A DNA stretch of 64,000 bases, from the NCBI GenBank assembly GCA_021405325.1, contig QWII01000026.1, positions 32,798 through 96,797 of the forward strand, read 5' to 3'. How positions within the stretch are numbered: the first letter of the stretch is position 1; every line of letters starts with the position of its first letter. Shown here piece after piece: positions 52,794-61,109 of the stretch. This stretch comes from Caldilinea sp. CFX5 (GTDB taxonomy: Bacteria > Chloroflexota > Anaerolineae > Caldilineales > Caldilineaceae). The notes under the pieces are model-generated. The model saw only the letters and a list, made by a program, of their open reading frames with translations, was not told the DNA's origin and did not search any database. The translations under genes were made by a program, and so were the position numbers.

Positions 52794-53228
52794 TTATCCT
52801 TCCCTTGCTTTGTCACTGGGGATGAGGCCGAGTTGTTGCCGCAAGGTTAGCATATCGCCCATGTCCCACGTTTCGACGATCTGGCCGTCGGCGAATCGAA
52901 AGAAGGTCATCCCGGAGACTGTCACCTGTTGGCCTGCGCTGGTTGCCCCCATAAAGCCGCCCTGGTGCGTACCCCGTATCGTCCAGCGGTAGGCGACCCG
53001 ATCCCCTTCGGCCAGAATGTCATCGACCTCACCATGAACATCAGGAAAGGCGCGTCGCCAGGCCGCAGCACTCTGCTTCAGGCTCTCCGGGCCAGGCGGA
53101 ACCGGGGTTGGCATCCCGTGGCGAAGATAGGTGGGGGCAACAAGTTCATCGGCGGTTTCCAGCTTGCCCTGGTTGAAGACTTCCTCTAAAAACCGGCGGA
53201 CAAGCGCTTTGTTTTGTTCGGTTGACAT
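52794..53228 (-). CDS. SnoaL-like ester cyclase family protein, copy 2
   Basis: 144 residues. MSTEQNKALVRRFLEEVFNQ is followed by APTYLRHGMPTPVPPGPESL, DILAEGDRVAYRWTIRGTHQ and TVSGMTFFRFADGQIVETW, the ester cyclase pattern. AGAAAGGAAAAGC precedes ATG 53228. It is the first gene of the two-gene unit; the shared gap of about 100 bp with the regulator at 53331 probably holds both promoters, so control by that regulator is plausible (inference). Confidence 0.88.
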   Translation of the reverse strand: MSTEQNKALVRRFLEEVFNQGKLETADELVAPTYLRHGMPTPVPPGPESLKQSAAAWRRAFPDVHGEVDDILAEGDRVAYRWTIRGTHQGGFMGATSAGQQVTVSGMTFFRFADGQIVETWDMGDMLTLRQQLGLIPSDKAREG

Positions 53229-53277
53229 AGCTTTTCCTTTCTGGTCAATGGTGTATAATAGAGAGACTCTATTGCAT

Positions 53278-53330
53278 CACATCCGGGGCGTTGGCGTAAG
53301 GCCATTTTGGATACAAAAAGTGATACAACC
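53278..53330 (+). promoter_or_regulatory. Shared leader element, copy 2
   Basis: Matches 41437-41489 at most positions (GTTGGCGTAA, ATACAAAAAG, GATACAA). The dyad is partly lost: TTTTG-GATA-CAAAA keeps five pairs. TATAAT lies 18 bp upstream at 53254-53259. It ends at ATG 53331. Confidence 0.6.
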
Positions 53331-56300
53331 ATGACCCCTCCCCACCATCGACAATCTGCGCGACAATCCGGTCGGCAACGCTCTTCAGCGCCGCCGGAAG
53401 AGACGCCTTCCTTTGGCGTCTGGCTCCGCCAACGGCGCCGCGCCTTGGATTTGACCCAGGAAGCACTGGCCCAAAAGATCGGTTGTGCGCGCATCACCAT
53501 TCGGCGCATCGAGGCCGATGAACTCAAACCTTCGCAGCAATTAGCCGAACTCTTTGCCACCCATCTGGCGATTCCACCCAATGAGCGGACGGCCTTTCTC
53601 CGCCTGGCCCGTGGGCTGCCTGACCGGTCGCTACAGGAGGCCACCGCGGCCTACCACCCCTTATCAACACCGCCTTTTCTGCCGCCGGATAGCGCTGACC
53701 AGCCGGGAATCAACACTTTTGTCGGACGCACTCGCGAATTGACAGCATTGGCGGCGGCGCTGGATCTGGCGCGCAGTGGGCAGGGCCAACTCCGCTTTGT
53801 CATTGGCGAAGCTGGGCGCGGCAAGAGTACGCTGTTGCAAGCATTCGTCCGTACAGCCCAACAACAAGATGCCACGTTGCTGGTCTGCGGCGGTTCCTGT
53901 AGCGCATATACCGGGATTAGCGATCCCTACTTACCCTTGCGCGAGGCATTGACCATGTTGACGGGGGCCGTGGAGAGTCGCTGGGCCGGCGGGCCAATGA
54001 CGGCGGAACATGCGCACCAGTTGTGGGCAGCCATGCCATTGACCATCCCGGTGTTGGTCAACCATGCCCCTGACTTGATTGGGTCGTTTGTGCCGGTGGA
54101 GCCATTGTATGCGCGAGCAACCACCTTTGCCCCACCCTACGCACCCTGGTTGCACTCCCTGGCCAAGCGGCGTCAGGCCGAGCCGACCGCACGGCTGACA
54201 GAGAAGCAGATCTTTGCCCAGTCCACGACGTTGCTCAAGACCATTGCTGCCGAGCGGCCCTTGGTGCTGCTGCTGGAAGACCTGCATTGGGTGGATCATG
54301 CCTCCTGCGGCTTACTCTTCCATCTAAGCCGCACACTGCGTGACAGTCGGGTCTTGATCGTTGGCGCCTATCGGCCCGAAGAACTAAGCATCACGATGCG
54401 CGGTGAAACGCATCCGCTGGCCATGCTTGTTGGTGAGTTCAAACGCCAGCAGGGCAACATTTGGCTCGATCTGGATCAGGTTACGCCGCCGGAAGGGCGC
54501 GCCTTTATCGATGCCTATCTGGATACCCAGCCAAACCATCTGGATCAGCGCTTTCGGGCGGCCTTATTTCAGCGAACGGGCGGCCACGCGCTTTTCACGG
54601 TCGAGTTGTTGCGCGCCATGCAGGAACAGGGTGAATTGCGCCAGGATGATGCCGGTATTTGGCTGGCCGGTGCAGCAGTGGCGTGGCAGAATTTACCCGT
54701 CAGGATCGAAGGCGTCATTGGGCAACGGCTTGAACGGCTGCCGTCGTCATTGCAGCGTGTCCTAACTGTAGCCAGTATCGAAGGCGAAACCTTTACGGTC
54801 GAGTTGGTGGCACGCGTGCTAGGCTGGGCGGTACACGAACTGGTCCAGCAGTTGGGTGAAGAGCTGGATCGCCGTCATCGTCTGATCATGCCGGTGTCAC
54901 AGGAAGAGGTCGGGCAACAGCGCCTCACCCGTTATTGCTTTCGGCATCAGCTCTTCCAACACTATTTGTATCAACGGCTGGACAACCCAGAACGCACCTA
55001 TCTGCATGAGGCGATTGGCTATGCCCTGGAAGCCTTCGTGCAGCCCCAGACCGAACCGTTCGCCGTGCCATTGGCGCACCACTTTACCCAAGCCGGCTTG
55101 CCGGCAAAGGCCGTAACGTACCTCAGTCAGGCGGGGAACAACGCGCAGCGATTGGGCGCGCACACCGCAGCGATCCAATACTTGCAAGCGGGGTTGACCC
55201 TCCTCGCTACCGTACCAGACGCCGATCAACAGATCCATCAGGATCTGGCCCTGCAACTTAGTCTGGCGAATACACTCAGTTCAGCCAAAGGCTCTGGTGC
55301 TGCGGCGGTGGGCGATGCCTATCGCCGCGCCCACCAACTCTGTCATCAAGTTGGGGAGACAGCCGCTTGGGTGGGGGTACTCAACGGTTTGCGCAATTAC
55401 CATTCGATTCGGGGCGAATGGGCGGAGACACGGGCGGTGTGCAAGGAGATGTTACAACTGGCCTACCAGCAGACCGATCCGATCCATCAGGTGGCTGCAC
55501 ACCGGTCGCTGGGCAATACGCTGGTCTGGCTCGGCGCCTTTGCCGACGCCCGCCAACATTTAGAACAGGGGGTTGCCCGCTATGATCGTCGCCAACATAC
55601 CCAATATGTACAATGGTATGGGCAGGATCTGGGCGTGGCTTGCTTGACCAACTTGTTGAATACGCTTTGGCTACTTGGCTATCCTGACCAGGCGCTGGCG
55701 CGCAGTAACGAAGTACTCACCCTAGCGGAAACCCTGGACCACCCGCTGAGTTTAACCTATGCCTACGTCTGGAAAGCGCAACTGCATTGGTTGCGCCGCG
55801 AGCCGCAGCATGCACAACGGCTGGCCGAGACAACCATGCAGATGACCATGTCGTATACCTCACCGCTGTGGTGGGCCGTCGCGGCTTGTGTGCGTGGTAT
55901 GGCTCTGATCAGTCAAGGGCAGGTTGACGCAGGGATCGACCAGCTTCAGCAGGGTTTCCAAAGTTATCGCAACTGTGGCGCAACCGCCGGTCTGGCTTTT
56001 TCGCTGATGGCGCTGGCCGTAGGATATAGCCAATTGGGGCAAGCTACGCAAGGGTTGCAGGTGCTGACGGAGGCGCTGGCAACCCTGGGCGAGGAAGCGT
56101 GCTGGCTGGCGGAAATTTACCGGTTGCAGGGCGAGCTGCGCTTGCAACAGACTGAACAGACAGCTTCAGCCCCGGCTGATGTCGAGGCCGAAGCGTTGTT
56201 TACACAGGCGATTGACCTGGCTCGTCGCCAAGCGGCCAAATCTTTTGAACTGCGGGCCACGATGAGCCTCTGTCGCTTGTGGCAGACGCAGGGCAGAGGT

Positions 56301-56402
56301 GAAGAGGCGCGCCAACAGTTGGCTACCATCTACGGCTGGTTTACGGAAGGGTTTGCAACACCTGATTTGCTAGAAGCCCGTACCCTGTTGAATGCAGGCT
56401 GA
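53331..56402 (+). CDS. XRE-HTH/AAA ATPase/TPR STAND regulator
   Basis: 1023 residues. The N-terminal HTH (FGVWLRQRRRALDLTQEALA, then CARITIRRIEADELKPS) is nearly the same as in the regulator at 41490. The ATPase is of a different class, like those of adenylate-cyclase-type LuxR proteins: Walker A VIGEAGRGKSTLLQAF near 165, Walker B LVLLLEDLHWVDHAS near 320, then YRPEELS. TPR-like repeats follow to the end. It starts at ATG 53331 after the shared leader. Divergent from two ester cyclase genes. No C-terminal LuxR domain, so DNA binding depends on the XRE domain. Confidence 0.9.
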   Translation: MTPPHHRQSARQSGRQRSSAPPEETPSFGVWLRQRRRALDLTQEALAQKIGCARITIRRIEADELKPSQQLAELFATHLAIPPNERTAFLRLARGLPDRSLQEATAAYHPLSTPPFLPPDSADQPGINTFVGRTRELTALAAALDLARSGQGQLRFVIGEAGRGKSTLLQAFVRTAQQQDATLLVCGGSCSAYTGISDPYLPLREALTMLTGAVESRWAGGPMTAEHAHQLWAAMPLTIPVLVNHAPDLIGSFVPVEPLYARATTFAPPYAPWLHSLAKRRQAEPTARLTEKQIFAQSTTLLKTIAAERPLVLLLEDLHWVDHASCGLLFHLSRTLRDSRVLIVGAYRPEELSITMRGETHPLAMLVGEFKRQQGNIWLDLDQVTPPEGRAFIDAYLDTQPNHLDQRFRAALFQRTGGHALFTVELLRAMQEQGELRQDDAGIWLAGAAVAWQNLPVRIEGVIGQRLERLPSSLQRVLTVASIEGETFTVELVARVLGWAVHELVQQLGEELDRRHRLIMPVSQEEVGQQRLTRYCFRHQLFQHYLYQRLDNPERTYLHEAIGYALEAFVQPQTEPFAVPLAHHFTQAGLPAKAVTYLSQAGNNAQRLGAHTAAIQYLQAGLTLLATVPDADQQIHQDLALQLSLANTLSSAKGSGAAAVGDAYRRAHQLCHQVGETAAWVGVLNGLRNYHSIRGEWAETRAVCKEMLQLAYQQTDPIHQVAAHRSLGNTLVWLGAFADARQHLEQGVARYDRRQHTQYVQWYGQDLGVACLTNLLNTLWLLGYPDQALARSNEVLTLAETLDHPLSLTYAYVWKAQLHWLRREPQHAQRLAETTMQMTMSYTSPLWWAVAACVRGMALISQGQVDAGIDQLQQGFQSYRNCGATAGLAFSLMALAVGYSQLGQATQGLQVLTEALATLGEEACWLAEIYRLQGELRLQQTEQTASAPADVEAEALFTQAIDLARRQAAKSFELRATMSLCRLWQTQGRGEEARQQLATIYGWFTEGFATPDLLEARTLLNAG

Positions 56403-56575
56403 TCAACTATCCTAAGGGCGAGTTGTTCAGCGTAATGGCAGCATCTTGTAGTCATTCATTCCCTTCTCTGGGGGCTTCGGGTCGGCCTGTTCCAGGATCA
56501 CCCAGAACAGGGCCATATCGGCGCGGGCGGCCCGTTCCTTGCACTATTGAGGAAGAGTTGCGGATAGACCCTTGC

Positions 56576-57475
56576 CTACCCCTTGATCCCGGTCATGACA
56601 ATACCCTGCACAAACTGACGCTGCGCCACAAAGAAGAGGATAAGAATCGGGACCAACATAATCAGCGCGACCGCCATCATATAGTTCCAGGCCAGTTGGT
56701 ATTCGCCGCGGAAGGCGCGCAGGCCCAGCGCCAGCGTGCGCAGTTCCGGGCGACCGAGGTAGATCAACGGGCGCAGAAATTCATTCCAGTGATGGATAAA
56801 ACTGAGGATCGCCAGCGTCGCCAGCACTGCTTTGGAGAGGGGGACGATGATCATCCACCAGATGCGCAGCGTGCCGGCGCCGTCTACGCGCGCCGCTTCG
56901 TCCAGTTCCAGCGGGATGGTCAGGCAATATTGGCGGAAGAGGAAGACGGCAAAGGCGCTGCCGGCCAGACTCCACGGGATAATCAGCGGGAGGAAGGTGT
57001 TGACCCAGCCGATCCGCCGAAAGAGGATAAATTCAGGAATCAGCGTGACCGTTTCCGGCAGCATCAGCGAGGCAATGCAGAGAGTGAAAAGAAAGTTACG
57101 TCCAGGAAACTGCACGCGCGCAAAGCCATAGCCAGCCAGGCTGGCCGTCAGCACCCCAAAGAGCGTCGCTGTCAGCGTGATGACCAGAGAATTGCGGATG
57201 TAGAGCGTCAACGGCACCTGCACAAAAACATCCACATAGTTTTGCCACACAATGGGATTCGGCGCCCACTGGGGCGGAATCACCATTTCGCTCCCCGTCT
57301 GCTTCAGGCTGGTCGAGATCATCCAGTACAAGGGTAGCAGGTAGAGAATCGACAGCGTAATGAGGAGTAGATAGAGGATCACGTCCTTCACCCGCGTCTT
57401 GGATCGGCTGCGGCGCTGTGTGACCGTCTGCCCGAAGGTCTCAGCGCGCTCTTGGGTCAGCAGATTTTGGCTCAT
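56576..57475 (-). CDS. Carbohydrate ABC transporter permease (MalG type)
   Basis: 299 residues with six membrane segments. The EAA loop is LPLELDEAARVDGAGTLRIW (about 195-214), the contact site for the ATPase. N-terminal LYLLPLYWMISTSLKQTG and C-terminal FFVAQRQFVQGIVMTGIKG are typical of MalG-like inner-membrane subunits. Its ATG overlaps the stop of the partner permease by four bases (ATGA), so translation is coupled. No ATPase gene lies in the window, so a shared MsiK/UgpC-type ATPase is expected (inference). Confidence 0.95.
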   Translation of the reverse strand: MSQNLLTQERAETFGQTVTQRRSRSKTRVKDVILYLLLITLSILYLLPLYWMISTSLKQTGSEMVIPPQWAPNPIVWQNYVDVFVQVPLTLYIRNSLVITLTATLFGVLTASLAGYGFARVQFPGRNFLFTLCIASLMLPETVTLIPEFILFRRIGWVNTFLPLIIPWSLAGSAFAVFLFRQYCLTIPLELDEAARVDGAGTLRIWWMIIVPLSKAVLATLAILSFIHHWNEFLRPLIYLGRPELRTLALGLRAFRGEYQLAWNYMMAVALIMLVPILILFFVAQRQFVQGIVMTGIKG

Positions 57476-58425
57476 TTGCGTTCTCCTCCCTCATAGTAGA
57501 CCCAATGACGCGCCAGGAGAAATTGAATCGCCGTCATCACCATAATGATCATGAAGAGCACCCAGGCCAGCGCGGCAGCGTACCCCATCTTAAAGTCCTG
57601 GAAGGCGCGGTAGTAGATGTAAACAACATAGATCAGCGTCGCATAGACCGGCCCGCCGCCCGTAGTCAGGAAGACAATCGTAAAGAAGCCCTGGAAGGAG
57701 GCGATGATCCCGATAATCAGGTTAAAGAAGATCACCGGGCTGAGCATGGGGATGGTCACATAGCGGAAGCGGGCAAAGGCGCCGGCGCCGTCGAGCGAGG
57801 CCGCCTCGTAGAGCGTTTCCGGCACCCCTTGCAACCCGGCCAGAAAGATGATCATCGGCACCCCGATGCCCGACCAGAGGGTGATCAGGATCAGCGCAGG
57901 CTTGGCTAATTGCAGGTCGAAGAGCCAGTTCTGCGTCGGCAGGCCGATGGCGCTTAGGAGGGCGTTAGCCAACCCAAAGTCCGGGTGGTAGATCCAGTTC
58001 CAGAGAAAGGCCGTTGCCACCAGCGGCGTCTGCGACGGCAGGTAGAAGATGGTGCGAAAGGTCGGCATGGCGCGCAGCTTCTCATTGAGCATGAGCGCAA
58101 AGAGAAACGCGACCGCCAGTTGCGCCGGGACCGAGAGAAAGCTGAGATAGGCCGTATTATAAAGCGCATTGTACCAGCGCGGGTCGTTGAGCATCGTCTG
58201 GAAGTTATCCAGACCAATCCAGCGCGGCGGCTGCAACGCATCCCACTGCATCATGCCGATGACCAACGAGGCCACCATTGGCCCAAACTTGAAGCAGAGA
58301 AAGCCGATCAACCAGGGCAGAATGCAGAGCAGCCCCTCGATCTCCTGGCGGCGGCGGAAGCGACTGCGTTTGTGCCGCACCACGCCGACCTGGCCCCCAA
58401 GCTTGGCAACGTTTGTGATAGACAT
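57472..58425 (-). CDS. Carbohydrate ABC transporter permease (MalF/UgpA type)
   Basis: 317 residues with six membrane segments. It has GVPMIIFLAGLQGVPETLYE followed by AASLDGAGAFARF, the EAA loop, near residues 205-235. The first ~30 residues are a basic cytoplasmic extension. ATG 58425 has AGAAGG upstream; an earlier in-frame ATG at 58470 lacks one. Forms the membrane pair with the permease at 56576 and receives sugar from the binding protein at 58682, from which it is separated by two inverted repeats. Confidence 0.95.
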   Translation of the reverse strand: MSITNVAKLGGQVGVVRHKRSRFRRRQEIEGLLCILPWLIGFLCFKFGPMVASLVIGMMQWDALQPPRWIGLDNFQTMLNDPRWYNALYNTAYLSFLSVPAQLAVAFLFALMLNEKLRAMPTFRTIFYLPSQTPLVATAFLWNWIYHPDFGLANALLSAIGLPTQNWLFDLQLAKPALILITLWSGIGVPMIIFLAGLQGVPETLYEAASLDGAGAFARFRYVTIPMLSPVIFFNLIIGIIASFQGFFTIVFLTTGGGPVYATLIYVVYIYYRAFQDFKMGYAAALAWVLFMIIMVMTAIQFLLARHWVYYEGGERK

Positions 58426-58468
58426 TGGCGCCTTCTTGTGTCCTTCTGTGGGATTGGGTATTACAGAC

Positions 58469-58537
58469 AATCAGTAGGCCGCAATGGCCCGCTCTCAGCC
58501 GGTCCGCGACCGGCGCCGGAGGTTGCGGTCTACTGAC
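58469..58537. repeat. CAGTAGACCGCAA-type inverted repeat
   Basis: CAGTAGGCCGCAA near 58471 and TTGCGGTCTACTG near 58525 are inverse copies with one mismatch. The same core is found at 29121-29180 (AGTAGTCCGC and GCGGTCTACT). Dispersed repeat in the binding protein-permease gap. Confidence 0.55.
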
Positions 58538-58599
58538 AATGCTCATCCCTGCTACCCGATATCTGACCTGGCTAGGGTTCGTAAATATAACTTGACCGC

Positions 58600-58658
58600 G
58601 CTCTTCGCGAGTCCGTGACTCGCAACCGGCTGGGGCGAGTCACGGACTCGCGAAGAGC
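58600..58658. terminator. 24-bp perfect inverted repeat after the binding-protein gene
   Basis: GCTCTTCGCGAGTCCGTGAC plus four bases at 58600-58623 is the exact complement of 58635-58658. It lies just after the sugar-binding protein gene on its strand and can reduce read-through, giving more binding protein than permease, as in other sugar ABC operons. Confidence 0.65.
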
Positions 58659-58681
58659 AGTACCTTATATTTTTACAACCT

Positions 58682-60046
58682 TTAGCTGGTCGGCAGTTTC
58701 AGCAGTTCGTTCATCTCCGGGGTGACGCGAGCCAATGCCTCTTGCGGCGTGGTTTGGCCAAGCATCACTTCGTCGATGGCCGCCTTGAAGACGCGCCCCC
58801 ACTCCGCTGCCTGACCGGGGTTGCGCCAGTTGCGCACGGTCTGCGCGGCTTCCAGATGGACTTCGGCGCGCTCGAAGGGGCGCAACGCATCATAAAAGAT
58901 CTGGGACTCTTGCAATGACTGGCGCACCGGGAACGAGCGTCCGGAGGCCAAATAGTAGGGCGCGCCTTCTTCGCCACCCATAAAGATGCCAAATTTGAAG
59001 GCCAGATCCTGGTGTTTGCTGGCCGTGGCCGAGCCAACGCCATTGGGGCCGTCACGGTTGATGCGCCCGGCCTTCCCCTTGGGCGTCGGCGCATGGCCGA
59101 CGGTGAAGTTATCGCCGGGGATCGAGACGGCGTGCGCCTTGATGCCCCAGGCCATGGCCAGCCGTCCAGTGTCAAACATGCGGGTAATGCCCTGGAGGTC
59201 AGCCGGCATGACCATCGACTTGTCCTTGAGCGCCATATCCTGATGCCATTGGACGACATCGATGATCTCTTGCTGGTCGAAGAGCCATTCGGTCTCGTCT
59301 TCGTTGATAAATTCGACGCCGCTGGTCCACCAGGGTACGCAGAGGTAGTAGTGAATAGCCGAGGGGTTTTGCGCGGCGTCCCAACCCAACGTCTTCTCCA
59401 TGCCTTCGCCGCCGGTGGTCTGCAAGGCGAGTTCACGCAGCGTCTCCCAGGTCCAGGTGCCTTCCTGCTCATGTTCCCACGGGGTCTTTACCCCCTTCGC
59501 CCGGAAGATGTCTTCGTTGTACCAGATACAGCTTGGCCCGGAGTAGTAGGGCAGGGCATAGAAGCCGCCATCATAGGTGTAGAAGCCCCGTTGCGCCGGG
59601 AAGTAGTCTTCAATATTGGCGCTAGCGTCGGCCTCGGCAAAAGGCGTCCAGTCGACCAGTTGGCCGGCGGCGGCGACCTGCACCATCCAGGCGGTGTGAA
59701 CGGCGAAGATGTCCGGCGGCGTACCGGCGGCCATATTCGTCATCAACTTTTCCAGATGTTGGGCGCCCGTGTCATCGAAGGTGATTTTGACACCGGGATG
59801 GCGTTCCTCAAAGGCGGTGAAGGTGTCGGTTAACACCTTGGCGTCACGGGGCGAGTCCGACCACCAGAACGCGAGCATTTCAATGTTCTCGGTTCCGGCT
59901 GCGTCGGAAGCTGCCGGCGCAGCCGGGTTGACGGGCTGGCAGGCTGCGATCAAGGGTATGAACGATATAGTTGTCACAGTAGCTAGACCACCGCGCAAAA
60001 ATGCGCGACGCGAGAGTTTTCCTGGCGATTGCGTGTTGTCAGTCAT
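58682..60046 (-). CDS. ABC sugar-binding lipoprotein with twin-arginine signal
   Basis: 454 residues. The signal begins KLSRRAFLRGGLATVTTISF, a twin-arginine motif, and ends at the lipobox LIAAC, so a folded, lipid-anchored export is likely. The mature part is a cluster B/family 1 solute-binding protein: ADGTPPDIF-like AAGTPPDIFAVHTAWM, FYALPYYSGPSCIWYNEDIF and the C-terminal NEFWxP-like region. Ligand probably an oligosaccharide or polyol; not decidable. ATG 60046 follows GGAGGGAGCC. It heads the operon with the two permeases. Confidence 0.93.
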   Translation of the reverse strand: MTDNTQSPGKLSRRAFLRGGLATVTTISFIPLIAACQPVNPAAPAASDAAGTENIEMLAFWWSDSPRDAKVLTDTFTAFEERHPGVKITFDDTGAQHLEKLMTNMAAGTPPDIFAVHTAWMVQVAAAGQLVDWTPFAEADASANIEDYFPAQRGFYTYDGGFYALPYYSGPSCIWYNEDIFRAKGVKTPWEHEQEGTWTWETLRELALQTTGGEGMEKTLGWDAAQNPSAIHYYLCVPWWTSGVEFINEDETEWLFDQQEIIDVVQWHQDMALKDKSMVMPADLQGITRMFDTGRLAMAWGIKAHAVSIPGDNFTVGHAPTPKGKAGRINRDGPNGVGSATASKHQDLAFKFGIFMGGEEGAPYYLASGRSFPVRQSLQESQIFYDALRPFERAEVHLEAAQTVRNWRNPGQAAEWGRVFKAAIDEVMLGQTTPQEALARVTPEMNELLKLPTS

Positions 60047-60134
60047 GGCTCCCTCCAATGGTTATTCAGTTGGCCCGTTACGTCGTGGCGGGAGCGAGTA
60101 TAGCACAGGGGATTGGGCCTGTCAAACCGCTTTT

Positions 60135-60163
60135 TTCTGCCACAAGCACCTTTGTGTTATAAT
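60135..60163 (+). promoter_or_regulatory. Extended -10 promoter of the DUF5678/retropepsin pair
   Basis: TGTTATAAT gives an extended -10 (TATAAT at 60158-60163). The -35 TTCTGC, 17 bp upstream, is weak. The start codon is 41 bp downstream. Confidence 0.5.
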
Positions 60164-60203
60164 AGAAGAAAGCGATTCACGGGTACGGGAAGGGAAATCA
60201 TCG

Positions 60204-60623
60204 ATGGCAGCGGATGTCACGTTAACGATACCGAACCATTTATTCAACCGGGCCAAGCAACTGACTCAACGGCGCCGCACGCAAGCTGTTGATGAATTGG
60301 TCGATTTACTGGATCAAATTCTAGCCTCTGCCGACCAGCACGAAGTTGGTCCAGAAGAAGAGGATGAGATCCTGGTAGATCCTGAAGTTGCTGACGAGAT
60401 GCAAGCATACATTGCTATGCACCCGCGTCTGAAGAAAACACATTTGGGCAAACATGTCGCGATTTATGGGGGTAAACTCGTCGATACAGATGAAGACTAC
60501 GATGCGTTGACCAGACGGATTGATGCACAATACCCCGACCGCTTTGTGTGGATCGCGACAGTTGAGGAAGAGCCAATCAAAACCTTTGTCTTTCGCTCAC
60601 CGCGTCTAGAAACGGTTGGCTAG
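60204..60623 (+). CDS. DUF5678 domain protein
   Basis: 139 residues. The first 45 residues (ADVTLTIPNHLFNRAKQLTQ) look like a small antitoxin-type N terminus. The C-terminal LGKHVAIYGGKLVDTDEDYD and VWIATVEEEPIKTFVFRSPR is the DUF5678 domain. Genes of this family usually sit directly before a retropepsin-like gene, as here (3-bp gap). AAGGGAAAT precedes ATG 60204, and an extended -10 promoter lies upstream. An earlier in-frame start near 59709 runs antisense through the binding-protein gene and is rejected. Confidence 0.82.
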   Translation: MAADVTLTIPNHLFNRAKQLTQRRRTQAVDELVDLLDQILASADQHEVGPEEEDEILVDPEVADEMQAYIAMHPRLKKTHLGKHVAIYGGKLVDTDEDYDALTRRIDAQYPDRFVWIATVEEEPIKTFVFRSPRLETVG

Positions 60624-60626
60624 CGT

Positions 60627-60995
60627 ATGGTTTACACCTACGATTATGACCTGACCTATGTACCGGCCATGCCGATGGTAACGCTGGCTATCGGCAAACC
60701 TGATGCCGCAGCGACCTTCACCCTCTCTGCGCTTGTCGACTCCGGCGCTGATGCAACCATGATCCCGATTCGTTATCTCCAACAGATAGGGGCGATCAAA
60801 CGGCAGCTTGTCTTTATTCGGACGGTTGCCGGCAAACGGGTGGGCGCTCATTTGTATACCGTCTCCCTACAGTTCGCTCATTACAACCGCCAGCGCATTG
60901 AGGTCGTCGGCAATCAAGCGACGACGGAAGCGATTATCACCTTCTCATGTTCAGGGAGTCAATGGCGCAAGAGCGTTTATCTTTGTGGCGTATAG
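60627..60995 (+). CDS. Retropepsin-like aspartic protease, C terminus altered
   Basis: 122 residues. The catalytic motif ALVDSGADATMIP (Asp about residue 38) and the flap-like region RTVAGKRVGAHLYTVSLQF belong to single-domain retroviral-type proteases, which act as dimers. After EVVGNQATTEAII the expected LGRDVLN segment is missing and the last ~18 residues (FSCSGSQWRKSVYLCGV) look unrelated, so the 3' end has probably been lost or shifted. Three bases separate it from the DUF5678 gene; translation is likely coupled. Confidence 0.72.
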   Translation: MVYTYDYDLTYVPAMPMVTLAIGKPDAAATFTLSALVDSGADATMIPIRYLQQIGAIKRQLVFIRTVAGKRVGAHLYTVSLQFAHYNRQRIEVVGNQATTEAIITFSCSGSQWRKSVYLCGV

Positions 60996-61109
60996 TCCGC
61001 TTTCTGGTACGATTACCACTGGCTACCAGGCAAGCGGTATAGAGGAAATCTTGAACAACGACTACACGCATGTAAAGCGGCAGCGGTAACGAGGGGAAAG
61101 GCATTTCTA

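Noticed and set aside
56423..57337. Plus-strand open frame of 304 codons, very charged
   Set aside because: Opposite the MalG-type permease; the His/Gln/Asp-rich composition is typical of antisense reading of membrane protein genes.
59709..60203. Possible N-terminal extension of the DUF5678 protein
   Set aside because: It would run antisense through the sugar-binding protein gene and through the promoter at 60135; the family start is at 60204.
60960..61089. Protein-like stretch ending LNNDYTHVKRQR after the retropepsin gene
   Set aside because: It has no start codon or ribosome site and I cannot match it to a family, so it is only mentioned as a possible remnant.
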